Below, one piece after another: positions 8,606 through 17,108 of a stretch of DNA of 54,831 bases (position 1 is the stretch's first letter; every line of letters starts with the position of its first letter). Source of the DNA: Rikenellaceae bacterium. GTDB taxonomy: Bacteria; Bacteroidota; Bacteroidia; Bacteroidales; Rikenellaceae. Location of the stretch: positions 1 through 54,831 of the forward strand of contig SUZF01000015.1 of NCBI GenBank assembly GCA_015060065.1, in the 5' to 3' direction. The notes under the pieces were generated by a model. The model was not told the DNA's origin, made no database searches, and worked only from the letters and a program-made list of their open reading frames with translations. A program made the position numbers and the translations under genes.

Positions 8606-9178
8606 CTATTTGATACGCTCGTAGTACTCGCGGGTGCGGGTATCGACACGAATCTTGTCGCCCGTGTTGATGAACAAGGGAACCTTGATGGTTGCGCCGG
8701 TATTCACGGTTGCGGGTTTGAGCGAGTTAGTCGAAGCGGTATCGCCCTTGATGCCCGGCTCGGTATAGGTAACCTCCATATCTACAATCGGGGGCAACTC
8801 TGCCGAGAGAACGGTCTCCTTCTCGGTGTGGAACATAACCTCCACAACCTGACCGTCAGCCATAAGGTCGTAGTTGTTGATAAGCTCCTTCTCGATATTA
8901 ATCTCCTCGAAGGTCTCGCAGTGCATAAAGTGTGCACCGAGGTCATCCTCATAGGTGAACTGATAGGGACGACGCTCAACACGTACCTGCTCAATCTTTT
9001 GTCCTACCGACGAGAAGGTGTTTTCGAGAACGCGACCATTTTCGAGGTTTTTGAGTTTTGAACGAACAAAAGCGGGGCCTTTGCCCGGCTTGCAGTGCTG
9101 GAAATCGACAACAAGGAAAGTCTTGCCATCCATCTCGATGCACATACCGATTTTGATATCAGCAGCTGTAATTGTCAT
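8606..9178 (-). CDS. efp: Elongation factor P
   Basis: 190 residues with three beta-barrel domains; EF-P relieves ribosome stalling at polyproline. The tip loop is CKPGKGPAFVRSKLKN with the candidate modified lysine at K33, and the C-terminal signature DTRTREYYERIK is present. No modifying enzyme (EpmA, EpmB or EarP) is seen nearby. A TATCTTTG box (9230-9223, minus) lies about 45 bases upstream of the start. The gene has its own terminator. Confidence 0.97.
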   Translation of the reverse strand: MTITAADIKIGMCIEMDGKTFLVVDFQHCKPGKGPAFVRSKLKNLENGRVLENTFSSVGQKIEQVRVERRPYQFTYEDDLGAHFMHCETFEEINIEKELINNYDLMADGQVVEVMFHTEKETVLSAELPPIVDMEVTYTEPGIKGDTASTNSLKPATVNTGATIKVPLFINTGDKIRVDTRTREYYERIK

Positions 9179-9222
9179 AATGATTTGTATTATTTATAAT
9201 TAACGTGTTCCTTTTCGTGCCA

Positions 9223-9230
9223 CAAAGATA
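9223..9230 (-). promoter_or_regulatory. -7 promoter box of efp
   Basis: TATCTTTG on the minus strand fits the TAnnTTTG consensus. No clear TTTG -33 box was found at 19-21 bases; the region upstream is a heptamer repeat. Confidence 0.55.
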
Positions 9231-9235
9231 TAAAA

Positions 9236-9260
9236 CAATTCTCAATTCTCAATTCTCAAT
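9236..9260. repeat. Heptamer repeat CAATTCT x3
   Basis: Three exact 7-bp units plus a partial fourth lie just upstream of the efp promoter box, in the 170-base gap to ubiX. The rest of that gap (9261-9349) is T-rich with no recognised feature. Confidence 0.75.
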
Positions 9261-9349
9261 CAACAATTAAGAGTTTTTTTCTATAAAAATTCGCTTTTCC
9301 TCTTCCTTGTAACCTCTTCCCTATCTCACTATTTGCTATTAACTTCCTC

Positions 9350-9901
9350 CTATTCGCCCTTCCATTCGTAGTGGGGTTGGCGGATGCCTATGTGTGCAAT
9401 CACTCTCTCGACGACTGTCCGGCACGCCTCCTCGATAGTCGTGGGGTGCGAGTAGAACGAGGGCGAGGCGGGGATGATGATGGCGCCAGCCTCGGTCAGT
9501 GTGGTCATATTGCGCAGGTGTATGAGTGAGTATGGAGCCTCGCGCACGACTAAAAGAAGTCGTCTGCGCTCTTTGAGCATAACATCCGCAGCCCGCTCGA
9601 TGAGGCTCTGCGAGAGTCCGTGCGCTATGCGACCCAGAGTGCCAACAGACGAAGGAACGACCACCATGGCATCGTATGATGCCGAGCCACTTGCCACGGG
9701 GGCAAAGAGGTCGTGGTTGTCGTAAATCTTGATGCGCTCGTCTTGTGGAATATCCACCCCCTCGAAAGCGACAACCTCGCGTGCCGTGTCGCTGAACACG
9801 AGTGCAATTTGCTCGACTTCGGGCGCGCGCAACAGTGCCTCGATGGTCAATCGGGCATATATCGAGCCGCTGGCTCCCGTTATGGCTACAATAACTTTCA
9901 T
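9350..9901 (-). CDS. ubiX: Flavin prenyltransferase UbiX
   Basis: 183 residues. It joins dimethylallyl phosphate to FMN to make prenylated FMN, the cofactor of UbiD-type decarboxylases. The N-terminal VAITGASGSIYA flavin-binding loop, the VVPSSVGTLGRIAHG segment and the REAPYSLIHLRNM phosphate-binding segment are all visible. No ubiD is in the window. It starts 7 bases after the upstream polysaccharide deacetylase stop, so they are co-transcribed. Confidence 0.93.
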   Translation of the reverse strand: MKVIVAITGASGSIYARLTIEALLRAPEVEQIALVFSDTAREVVAFEGVDIPQDERIKIYDNHDLFAPVASGSASYDAMVVVPSSVGTLGRIAHGLSQSLIERAADVMLKERRRLLLVVREAPYSLIHLRNMTTLTEAGAIIIPASPSFYSHPTTIEEACRTVVERVIAHIGIRQPHYEWKGE

Positions 9902-9908
9902 ACGGCTA

Positions 9909-10517
9909 CTATAACTCTATAATTCTACACTTCCATCCCTTTTTCTTCACAAATTCGAGTGTGCGGGTCAGGGCGTATGACATATTGCGGAAGGCTTTGT
10001 CGCTATCGTGAAAGACCACTATCGACCCTGGTTCTATGCGGTCGATGACATTGTGCAGAACACGACGGGGCGAAAGCCTACGATTGTAGTCGTGCGATAC
10101 GATGCTCCACATCACAATCTTGTAGCGTTTTGCCACAGCACGCATTTGTGCCGGTGTTACGCGGGCGTAGGGTGGTCGGAAGAGTTCGCTCTTCAAGATG
10201 CTGTCAGCATAATCCACATCTTCGAGGTAGCGTTCAAGCGACATTCCCCATCCCTTTTGGTGGGAGTAGGTGTGGTTACCGATTTTATGCCCTGCGGCAA
10301 GAATCTTCTGATAGAGGTCAGGGTATAGTTCGGCATTCTTGCCCAGCACGAAGAAGGTCGCCTTGGCATCGTACTTTTCGAGTGTCGCGAGAATCCATTC
10401 GGTAACACCCGGTGTGGGTCCGTCGTCGAATGTGAGATATACTCCATTCGGGTCGTCTAAATGCCACGTCGAGTCGGGAATCATATATTTCAGTACTCTA
10501 TCGACAATCTTCAACAT
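9909..10517 (-). CDS. Polysaccharide deacetylase (NodB domain, CE4)
   Basis: 202 residues, a nearly bare NodB domain. The five CE4 motifs are present: TFDDGP (D31, D32), HTYSH (H82, H86 metal ligands), RPPYA (R114), the W/D segment VMWSIVSHDYN, and VVFHDS near the C-terminus. CE4 enzymes remove N-acetyl groups from peptidoglycan or exopolysaccharide. There is no cleavable signal peptide, but the N-terminus (MLKIVDRVLKYMI) could associate with membrane. It lies between pflA (43 bases upstream) and ubiX (7 bases downstream). The exact substrate is unknown. Confidence 0.88.
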   Translation of the reverse strand: MLKIVDRVLKYMIPDSTWHLDDPNGVYLTFDDGPTPGVTEWILATLEKYDAKATFFVLGKNAELYPDLYQKILAAGHKIGNHTYSHQKGWGMSLERYLEDVDYADSILKSELFRPPYARVTPAQMRAVAKRYKIVMWSIVSHDYNRRLSPRRVLHNVIDRIEPGSIVVFHDSDKAFRNMSYALTRTLEFVKKKGWKCRIIEL

Positions 10518-10560
10518 CGCTCTGCCACTTTTTTTAGCGAATCCTTTTCGCTCGTAATTT

Positions 10561-11298
10561 TTAATTTACATATACTGCTCTGAAATACTCCTCGAAGAGA
10601 GTTCGTGCGCGGTCGAGTTGTTCGGGTGTATTCTCTTTTACCCCGCGGAGTTTGTATTCTTGTCCCATTGCCTCGTACTTATGAACGCCGAGGGTGTGGT
10701 AGGGTAGAATCTCCACCCGTTCCAACATCTCGAAGTCTTTGAGATGCTCGCCCAATGCTCGGATATCCTCCTCGCTGTCGCTGTACCCCGGTACCAAGAC
10801 ATAACGCATCCAAAAGGGCTTTTTATTGTTTTCGAGCCACTCTGCCGTGCGAAGGGTCTGCTCATTACTGCGCTCGGTAAGGCGGAGATGCTGTGCCGGA
10901 TTATGCTCCTTGATGTCGAGCAAAACCAAATCGACCAACGAGAACAACTCCTCGACCTTCGGATTCCAGATTGAGCCATTCGTGTCGATGCAGACATGGA
11001 TGCCCTGCTCTTTGAGTCGCTTCACGAGCGGAATCAGAGCCTCTGCCTGCACGGTCGGCTCGCCACCACTGAATGTCACTCCTCCCTTCTTGCCGAAGAA
11101 GGGCTTTTCGCTTACCGCCATATCGACAATGTGGTCGATAGAGGTCTCTTTTGCCTCGCCACGCAGGTCCATGGTGTCGGGGTTAGCGCAGTAAAGACAA
11201 CGAAAATTGCAGCCTTGCAGGAAGACTACAAGACGCAATCCCGGACCATCGAAGGTGCCAAGCGATTCGTATGAGTGGACTTTCAGTTGCATATACAT
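10561..11298 (-). CDS. pflA: Pyruvate formate-lyase activating enzyme
   Basis: 245 residues; radical SAM enzyme that installs the glycyl radical on PflB. The 4Fe-4S motif is CNFRCLYC (C30, C34, C37) and the SAM-binding GGEP occurs in TFSGGEPTVQ. It lies directly downstream of pflB, its substrate. Two starts are possible (11298 or 11292; MYMQLKVHSY). A strong hairpin between pflB and pflA (11313-11342) may lower pflA expression relative to pflB. Confidence 0.96.
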   Translation of the reverse strand: MYMQLKVHSYESLGTFDGPGLRLVVFLQGCNFRCLYCANPDTMDLRGEAKETSIDHIVDMAVSEKPFFGKKGGVTFSGGEPTVQAEALIPLVKRLKEQGIHVCIDTNGSIWNPKVEELFSLVDLVLLDIKEHNPAQHLRLTERSNEQTLRTAEWLENNKKPFWMRYVLVPGYSDSEEDIRALGEHLKDFEMLERVEILPYHTLGVHKYEAMGQEYKLRGVKENTPEQLDRARTLFEEYFRAVYVN

Positions 11299-11312
11299 CT
11301 ATTAGAAAACAA

Positions 11313-11342
11313 GGCTGCCCGACCCCGATAGGTCGGGCAGCC
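11313..11342 (-). terminator. Intercistronic hairpin between pflB and pflA
   Basis: A perfect 12-bp GC-rich stem (GGCTGCCCGACC at 11313-11324, GGTCGGGCAGCC at 11331-11342, 6-base loop) is followed on the minus strand by TTGTTTTC. It is probably a partial terminator or 3' stabiliser of the pflB message. Confidence 0.75.
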
Positions 11343-11359
11343 CTCTATCGAAGTAATTC

Positions 11360-13588
11360 TTACATTCTCTCGTGGAAACTGCGCGAGATAACCTCCAACT
11401 GATGCTCGCGGCTCAACTTCGTGAAATTCACGGCATAGCCCGAAACACGAATCGTGAGTTGGGGATACTTCTCCGGATGCTCCATTGCATCGAGCAACAT
11501 CTCGCGATTGAGAACATTCACGTTGAGGTGGTGCGCACCCTTCGTGAAGTAGCCATCCATCATCGTTACGAGATTCTCGATACGTGTCGCCTCATCCACA
11601 CCCAACGACTTCGGTACAATCGAGAAGGTGTTGGAGATACCATCCTGCGAGTCGCGGTAACGCAACTTCGCCACCGACGAGAGCGATGCTACGGCTCCGC
11701 ACTTGTCGCGTCCGTGCATCGGGTTTGCTCCCGGTGCAAATGCTACGCCCTTCTGGCGACCATCGGGTGTTGCGCCCGTCTTCTTGCCGTACATCACATT
11801 TGAGGTGATGGTCAGCAACGACAACGTCGGCTGTGCGCCCTTGTAGATGGGGTGCTTCTTCAACTCCTCGTTGAAGTAATATACGAGATCCACGCCGAGG
11901 TGATCGACACGGTCGTCGTTGTTGCCGAACATCGGGAACTCCTTCTCAATCTCGAAAGACTCGGTCAGACCCAACTCGTTGCGCTTAACGGTTACCTTGC
12001 CATACTTGATTGCCGACAGAGAGTCGAGGGCAATCGACAGACCTGCAACACCATACGCAAGGTTGATTCGCGGATTGGTGTCGATAAGAGCCATCTGTGC
12101 CTTCTCGTAGTAGTATTTGTCGTGCATATAGTGGATGATGTTCATCGCATCGTTATAGACACGTGCCACCTCCGAGAGTACCTTCTTGTAGTTCGAGAGT
12201 ACCTCCTCGTAGTTCAGCAGGTCGCCCATAAGTGTCGGGATTCCCTTGACAATAAGTGTGCCCGTATTCTCGCAACGACCACCATTGATAGCCAACAGCA
12301 GAGCCTTGGCAAGGTTGCAACGCGCACCGAAGAACTGAATCTGGCGACCGATTGCCTGATACGATACGCAGCAGGCGATACCATAGTCGTCACAGAAACG
12401 CACCTCACGCATCAGGTCGTCGTTCTCGTACTGAATCGACGAAGTATCAATCGAAACCTTTGCACAGAAGGTCTTGAAGCCTTCGGGCAACTCCGGACTC
12501 CAAAGTACGGTCATGTTGGGTTCGGGCGAGGGTCCGAGGTTGTAGAGCGTCTGCAAGAAGCGGAACGAGGTCTTGGTAACCTTGGTACGTCCGTCGTTGA
12601 AACGGCCACCGATAGCCTCGGTAATCCATGTCGGGTCACCGGCAAAGATGTCGTTGTAGGATTGCATACGCAGGTGGCGGACCATACGCAACTTGATTAC
12701 GAATTGGTCAATCAACTCCTGTGCAAACTCCTCGGTGATGTTGCCCTTGTCGAGGTCGTACTGGATATAGATATCGAGGAACGACGATACGTTTCCGAGT
12801 GACATGGCGGCTCCGTCCTGCTCCTTGACTGCTGCGAGGTATGCCATATAGACCCACTGCACAGCCTCTTGTGCAGATGTGGCGGGACGGTTCAAATCCA
12901 AGCCGTACATCTGACCCAGCGTGAGCATCTCCTTCAATGCCTTGATTTGCTCTGCGACCTCCTCGCGAAGGCGTATCGTAGCATCGCTCATGGGCGACAA
13001 AAGTCCGCTCAAATCCTCCTGCTTTGCCTCGATAAGGCGGTCAATGCCGTAGAGAGCCAAGCGACGATAGTCGCCGATTATGCGTCCGCGGGCGTAGTTA
13101 TCGGGCAGACCCGTGAGGAATCCCAACGAGCGGAATGTGCGGATTTCGGGTGTATAGACATCGAAAACTCCGTCGTTGTGGGTCTTGCGATAGTGCGAGA
13201 AAATCTCCTTTACCTTCTCATCGACATCGACACCCTGCTCTTTGCAGGCGCGAGCCACAACATTGATACCTCCGAAGGGCTTGATTGCACGTTTGAGCAA
13301 CTCATCGGTCTGCAATCCGACGATAAGTTCGTTTTCGCGGTCGATGTAACCTGCTCCGTGCGAGGTAATTGTCGATACGGTCTTATTATCGAGTGAGCGA
13401 ACTCCTCCGTTTGCACGCTCCTCTTCGAGTGCCGCGAGGCACTTATTCCAAACTTTCATTGTACGCTCCGTGGGACCCTGCAAGAATGAGGCATCTCCGT
13501 AGTAGGGCGTAATGTTGGTCTGCACGAAATCCGTGACGTCTATACGGCTCTGCCACAGACCACTCTTAAACTGCTTATAAATCTCCAT
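11360..13588 (-). CDS. pflB: Formate C-acetyltransferase (pyruvate formate-lyase)
   Basis: 742 residues. It converts pyruvate and CoA to acetyl-CoA and formate in anaerobic fermentation. The catalytic cysteine pair is C406-C407 (GIACCVSYQ) and the glycyl-radical site is G717 in RVSGYAVNF near the C-terminus. The start at 13588 ([12 protein letters not shown]) matches the family; the upstream in-frame ATG at 13618 overlaps the -7 promoter box and was rejected. Acetyl-CoA made here could feed the ackA and ptb/buk enzymes encoded at 24.7-28 kb. Confidence 0.98.
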   Translation of the reverse strand: MEIYKQFKSGLWQSRIDVTDFVQTNITPYYGDASFLQGPTERTMKVWNKCLAALEEERANGGVRSLDNKTVSTITSHGAGYIDRENELIVGLQTDELLKRAIKPFGGINVVARACKEQGVDVDEKVKEIFSHYRKTHNDGVFDVYTPEIRTFRSLGFLTGLPDNYARGRIIGDYRRLALYGIDRLIEAKQEDLSGLLSPMSDATIRLREEVAEQIKALKEMLTLGQMYGLDLNRPATSAQEAVQWVYMAYLAAVKEQDGAAMSLGNVSSFLDIYIQYDLDKGNITEEFAQELIDQFVIKLRMVRHLRMQSYNDIFAGDPTWITEAIGGRFNDGRTKVTKTSFRFLQTLYNLGPSPEPNMTVLWSPELPEGFKTFCAKVSIDTSSIQYENDDLMREVRFCDDYGIACCVSYQAIGRQIQFFGARCNLAKALLLAINGGRCENTGTLIVKGIPTLMGDLLNYEEVLSNYKKVLSEVARVYNDAMNIIHYMHDKYYYEKAQMALIDTNPRINLAYGVAGLSIALDSLSAIKYGKVTVKRNELGLTESFEIEKEFPMFGNNDDRVDHLGVDLVYYFNEELKKHPIYKGAQPTLSLLTITSNVMYGKKTGATPDGRQKGVAFAPGANPMHGRDKCGAVASLSSVAKLRYRDSQDGISNTFSIVPKSLGVDEATRIENLVTMMDGYFTKGAHHLNVNVLNREMLLDAMEHPEKYPQLTIRVSGYAVNFTKLSREHQLEVISRSFHERM

Positions 13589-13615
13589 AAATATAACATA
13601 TATAAAATCGCGCTG

Positions 13616-13647
13616 CAAAGATAATATTTACTAAAAGGATAAGCAAA
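13616..13647 (-). promoter_or_regulatory. Promoter of pflB
   Basis: On the minus strand TTTG (13647-13644), 20 bases, then TATCTTTG (13623-13616); this is a textbook Bacteroidota promoter 28 bases before the pflB ATG. Confidence 0.8.
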
Positions 13648-13742
13648 AAAAAGGTGGTTATATCGCAATTTTGCAACGAAATTCAGAGCAGTCTGGAAAT
13701 ATATCGCTATATTTGTACGACAAACCAAAAACGAGTATTGCG

Positions 13743-14762
13743 ATGAGAAGATTTTTACAGATGCTTTCGGTAGCCCTTGTGGCTGTTGTGACGATAGGTT
13801 GCGATGCGTTTCATCGTCTGGCCGGCGACGGACAGACGTCGCAGGGTGCGCCATACGAGGTTATTGTGGTCTGCAAGAATAGTGTGTGGGAGGGGTCGGC
13901 AGGCGATACGCTCCGCTACATTTTGCAGCAGCCCGTACCGACAATCAACCAGTACGAACCGCTCTTCGATGTGCTGCGAGTGGCTCCCGATAACTTCAAG
14001 AATCTGCTTGAACGTCACCGCAACGTGCTGAAACTGCTCGTCGATGCCTCGGTCGAGAATACGGGTATCGGTGTGCAGTATAATGTTACGGCACAACCTC
14101 AAATCGTAATCCTTGCGCAGGCTCCTACCGAGGAGGCTCTGGCGGCTCTGCTGGCGGAGAATGCCGAGAATCTGGTGCAGGTGTTGGAGTCGGCAGAGCG
14201 TGACCGAACAATCGAATTTGGTAAGAAGTTCGGTGTGGCAGAGTTGGAGAAGACGATTAACGAGAAGTTCGGTGTGAAGATGAATGTGCCGAAGGGATAT
14301 TCGTTGCGCAATGCCACCGATGATTTCCTGTGGGCTTCATACGAGTTCCCGACAGCAAGTCAGGGATTCTTTATCTACACCTACCCCTACGAGGGAGCCA
14401 GGTCGCTCTCGTTGGAGTCGCTGACCAAGGCTCGTAATAGGTTCGCTGCCAAGATTCCGGGACCGTCGGACGGCTCCTATATGACCACCTTGGGCGAGTA
14501 TGAGCCTGACTATCGGATGATACGTATAGGCGGTCGCCTATGGGTCGAGATGCGCGGTCTGTGGGATGTTGCAAACGACTTTATGGGAGGGCCTTTTGTG
14601 AGTTTCTCGACGGTCGATACCGCAACCAATAAGGTCTTTACAATCGACTGCTACGTCTATTCTCCGAAACTCGGCAAGCGTAACTTCCTGCGCCCGCTCG
14701 AACACTTGGTGCATCTTATCGAATTCCCTGCTCAAAAGAAGAATCCCGTCGATAGCGAGTAG
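13743..14762 (+). CDS. DUF4837 family lipoprotein
   Basis: 339 residues with a lipoprotein signal peptide ending VTIGC (C20). The Bacteroidota-restricted DUF4837 domain fills the rest, with conserved YEVIVVCKNSVWEG near the start of the mature protein. The family's function is not established; it is a probable periplasmic or outer-membrane lipoprotein. The start at 13743 was chosen because the signal peptide begins there; an in-frame ATG at 13671 would add 24 non-signal residues. A TATATTTG box lies at 13708-13715. Its last 31 bases overlap the convergent barrel gene. Confidence 0.8.
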   Translation: MRRFLQMLSVALVAVVTIGCDAFHRLAGDGQTSQGAPYEVIVVCKNSVWEGSAGDTLRYILQQPVPTINQYEPLFDVLRVAPDNFKNLLERHRNVLKLLVDASVENTGIGVQYNVTAQPQIVILAQAPTEEALAALLAENAENLVQVLESAERDRTIEFGKKFGVAELEKTINEKFGVKMNVPKGYSLRNATDDFLWASYEFPTASQGFFIYTYPYEGARSLSLESLTKARNRFAAKIPGPSDGSYMTTLGEYEPDYRMIRIGGRLWVEMRGLWDVANDFMGGPFVSFSTVDTATNKVFTIDCYVYSPKLGKRNFLRPLEHLVHLIEFPAQKKNPVDSE

Positions 14763-15346
14763 CGGATATTTCGCCCTACGCGAACCCTCTGTCCGACATC
14801 GTTCGAGATGATTGTATTGCTCACGGATGATTTCGGATAGCCCGAAATGCGCGCCTCGACAAAGAATTTGCGGATGTTGATGCCGATACCGCCCATAATG
14901 CCTACGTCGGAGTTGTTGAATCGCACCTCTGCCAAACGAGGTGCGCTGCTCTTCTCGCTGTGAGCAATGCGGAAGAGTGTTCCTGCGAAGAGGCGCACGG
15001 GTCCGATATTTACGCCCAGCATCAGCGGAATTTCGACCCTGTTGGCGTGCAGTTTTACTATGCGCTCGAATGCAGGGCTTACATATCGCAACTGATAGCC
15101 GGAGCGGCAGAATTCGAACTCGGTTTGCAGATGCAGATGGCGTGTGATGTTGAGCCTTGCCATCAGAGCCGTCTCGAATCCCACCTTGGTATTTCCTCCG
15201 ACAAGGTAGCCGTCCGCGAATGAAACAATCGGTAACGAGTAGTCGATGGCATTGACTCCAACGCGAACACCGACCTGAAATCTTCGGGCGTGAGATGCCG
15301 TGACCGCAGCCAGAAGAAGAACGAGTGTGATAAATAATCTTTTCAT
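14732..15346 (-). CDS. Outer-membrane beta-barrel protein (PorT-like)
   Basis: 204 residues with a signal peptide (MKRLFITLVLLLAAVTASHA). Alternating strands typical of an 8-stranded barrel run to the end, which closes with the aromatic-rich YSLSTGFFF seen in BAM substrates. It resembles the PorT/outer-membrane barrel families of Bacteroidota, but no specific role can be assigned. Its 3' end overlaps the 3' end of the convergent DUF4837 gene by 31 bases, so the two transcripts must be antisense there. Confidence 0.72.
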   Translation of the reverse strand: MKRLFITLVLLLAAVTASHARRFQVGVRVGVNAIDYSLPIVSFADGYLVGGNTKVGFETALMARLNITRHLHLQTEFEFCRSGYQLRYVSPAFERIVKLHANRVEIPLMLGVNIGPVRLFAGTLFRIAHSEKSSAPRLAEVRFNNSDVGIMGGIGINIRKFFVEARISGYPKSSVSNTIISNDVGQRVRVGRNIRYSLSTGFFF

Positions 15347-15379
15347 ACTCCGATTTGGGCATACTTTGTGCCAAAATAA

Positions 15380-15410
15380 TTTGCAAATTCAAAAATAAGC
15401 CCTACCTTTG
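15380..15410 (+). promoter_or_regulatory. Promoter of greA
   Basis: TTTG (15380-15383), 19 bases, then TACCTTTG (15403-15410). The leader to the greA ATG is about 100 bases. Confidence 0.8.
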
Positions 15411-15515
15411 CATACAGATAAAATATGGGATTCCGATTCTCGGTGAGGAGTCGGAGTTCTTAATTTTTTATGTCGCTGAAAAACAATAAAAGAGAGAAAC
15501 AAAAAATATAAAATT

Positions 15516-15992
15516 ATGGCAAACGAAATTATCTACCTTACAGCAGAGGGTTACAAAAAATTAAAGGATGAACTTGACCACATGCGCTCGGTTGAGCGTC
15601 CTGCTGCTGCGGCGGCTATCGCCGAGGCTCGCGACAAGGGCGACTTGTCGGAGAATGCAGAGTATGATGCAGCGCGTGAAGCACAGGGTCTGCTCGAAAT
15701 GCGAATCGCACAGTTGGAGCAGACGCTGACCAACTCGCGCGTGATTGACGAGACTAAAATCGACAAGAGCAAGGTGCAGATTTTGAGCAAGGTTACCCTG
15801 CTCAACCACAACAACGGCAAGGAGGTTACCTATACCATCGTGTCGGAGAATGAGGCAAACCTGCGCGAGGGAAAACTCGCTATCGGTACTCCGATTGCAA
15901 AGGCTCTGCTCGGAAAGAAGAAGGGTGAGGTTGTTGAGGTTACCGTTCCCGCAGGAGTCCTAAAATTTGAGATTAAGGATATCTCTATCTAA
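15516..15992 (+). CDS. greA: Transcription elongation factor GreA
   Basis: 158 residues. GreA rescues backtracked RNA polymerase by stimulating cleavage of the nascent RNA. The N-terminal coiled coil carries the acidic tip DKGDLSENAEYDAA, and the C-terminal FKBP-like domain ends with the VPAGVLKFEI motif. It is monocistronic, with its own promoter and terminator. Confidence 0.97.
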   Translation: MANEIIYLTAEGYKKLKDELDHMRSVERPAAAAAIAEARDKGDLSENAEYDAAREAQGLLEMRIAQLEQTLTNSRVIDETKIDKSKVQILSKVTLLNHNNGKEVTYTIVSENEANLREGKLAIGTPIAKALLGKKKGEVVEVTVPAGVLKFEIKDISI

Positions 15993-16016
15993 TATGTAAC
16001 GGATAGAATCAGCGTG

Positions 16017-16050
16017 AAGGCTGTCGCATTGAATGCGACGGCCTTTCTTG
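16017..16050 (+). terminator. Terminator of greA
   Basis: A 14-bp near-perfect stem (AAGGCTGTCGCATT at 16017-16030, AATGCGACGGCCTT at 16032-16045) is followed by TTCTTG, 25 bases after the greA stop. Confidence 0.85.
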
Positions 16051-16094
16051 TTTGCTGTCGGCTATTAGACAGTTTGGTAGGACCGGGAACGCAA

Positions 16095-16129
16095 ATTATC
16101 AATTATCAATTATCAATTATCAATTATCA
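16095..16129. repeat. Heptamer repeat ATTATCA x5, entering the end of xerD
   Basis: Five exact 7-bp units. The last units are part of the xerD coding region: they encode its final residues DN and supply the TGA stop (16122-16120, minus). The repeat therefore spans a gene boundary, so copy-number change could alter the protein's end. Confidence 0.85.
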
Positions 16130-17043
16130 AGCAATTCTATTGTCGAGCGCAGACGCGATGTGTCGAGGTGGGTATAAATCTCGGTTGTTGTGATGCTCTC
16201 GTGTCCGAGCATCTCCTGAACTTGTCGTACGCTTGCACCTCCGTTGAGCAGGTGCGTGGCGAAGGAGTGCCGAAAAGTGTGTGGGCTTATCTGCTTGTCG
16301 ATACCGGCACGCTCGGCTGCTTGTCGGATAATTGTAAAGAGCATTACGCGCGTCAATGCCTTGCCTCGATTGTTGAGGAAGAGGATGTCCGAATTGATAT
16401 TATCCTTACGTCGGTAATCGAGGTACTCCGATATGCGATTGCGGGCAGATGCACTTATCGGCACAAGGCGTTGTTTGTTACCCTTGCCCATGACACGGAT
16501 ATATCCCTCCCCGAAGAAGAGGTCGCTGATGTGCAGGGCGGTGAGTTCGGAGACTCGCAGCCCGCACGAGTAGAGTGTTTCGAGCATTGCACGGTCGCGG
16601 CATCCCTTTTTGGTCGAGGGGTCGATGGTGGCGATAATCGAATCGATTTCGTCGGTGGTAAGGACATCGGGCAGGTGGTGTCCCGCCTTGGGAGCCTCGA
16701 TAAACTCCGTGGGAAGAATCTGTATGGCATCTGTCACAAGCAGAAAGTTGTAGAAACTGCGTATGCCACTCAATATACGCGCCTGCGAACTCTTCTCGTA
16801 GTGGTGCGTCTCGTCACCATTGCCGGCTATCTCCTGCTCGTAGAGCCACTGCATAAACTGCTCAATCATATAACTCTCTACATGGATAGGGGCAACATCA
16901 AACTTGCGCAGAATGAAGTGTGAGAACTTTTCGAGGTCGCGCAGATATGACTCTACGGTGTTGTCGGAGAGGTTTTTCTCAAACTTTATATATGAGGAGT
17001 AGCGTTTTGCTGCGTAGTCCCATTTTTTTGAATTTTCAGCCAT
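16120..17043 (-). CDS. xerD: Site-specific tyrosine recombinase XerD
   Basis: 307 residues. With XerC it resolves chromosome dimers at dif. The N-terminal SAM-like core-binding domain spans about 10-110, and all catalytic residues of the C-terminal domain are present: R163 (CGLRVSEL), K187, H255 and R258 (PHTFRHSFATHLL), H281 (LGHES), Y290 (TEIYTHLD). XerD is preferred over XerC because of the YSCGLRVSEL context and full length. No dif site was recognised in the window. Its promoter faces that of prmA. Confidence 0.93.
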   Translation of the reverse strand: MAENSKKWDYAAKRYSSYIKFEKNLSDNTVESYLRDLEKFSHFILRKFDVAPIHVESYMIEQFMQWLYEQEIAGNGDETHHYEKSSQARILSGIRSFYNFLLVTDAIQILPTEFIEAPKAGHHLPDVLTTDEIDSIIATIDPSTKKGCRDRAMLETLYSCGLRVSELTALHISDLFFGEGYIRVMGKGNKQRLVPISASARNRISEYLDYRRKDNINSDILFLNNRGKALTRVMLFTIIRQAAERAGIDKQISPHTFRHSFATHLLNGGASVRQVQEMLGHESITTTEIYTHLDTSRLRSTIELLDN

Positions 17044-17058
17044 TTTTTATTACCTTTG
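17027..17058 (+). promoter_or_regulatory. Promoter of prmA
   Basis: TTTG (17027-17030), 20 bases, then TACCTTTG (17051-17058). The -33 box lies inside the first codons of xerD. The start of transcription should be near 17065. Confidence 0.75.
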
Positions 17059-17066
17059 TAGTCGGA

Positions 17067-17098
17067 CAAATATACGAAATTTTACATAATATTACAAA
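17067..17098 (-). promoter_or_regulatory. Promoter of xerD, facing the prmA promoter
   Basis: On the minus strand TTTG (17098-17095), 20 bases, then TATATTTG (17074-17067). Transcription should start near 17060, so this promoter fires through the prmA promoter and the two divergent genes have overlapping 5' ends. Confidence 0.7.
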
Positions 17099-17108
17099 AA
17101 GTTGTGAT

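Noticed and set aside
16120..17043. Integrase of a mobile element
   Set aside because: Length, motifs and housekeeping context fit XerD; no att sites, tRNA or phage/ICE genes are near.
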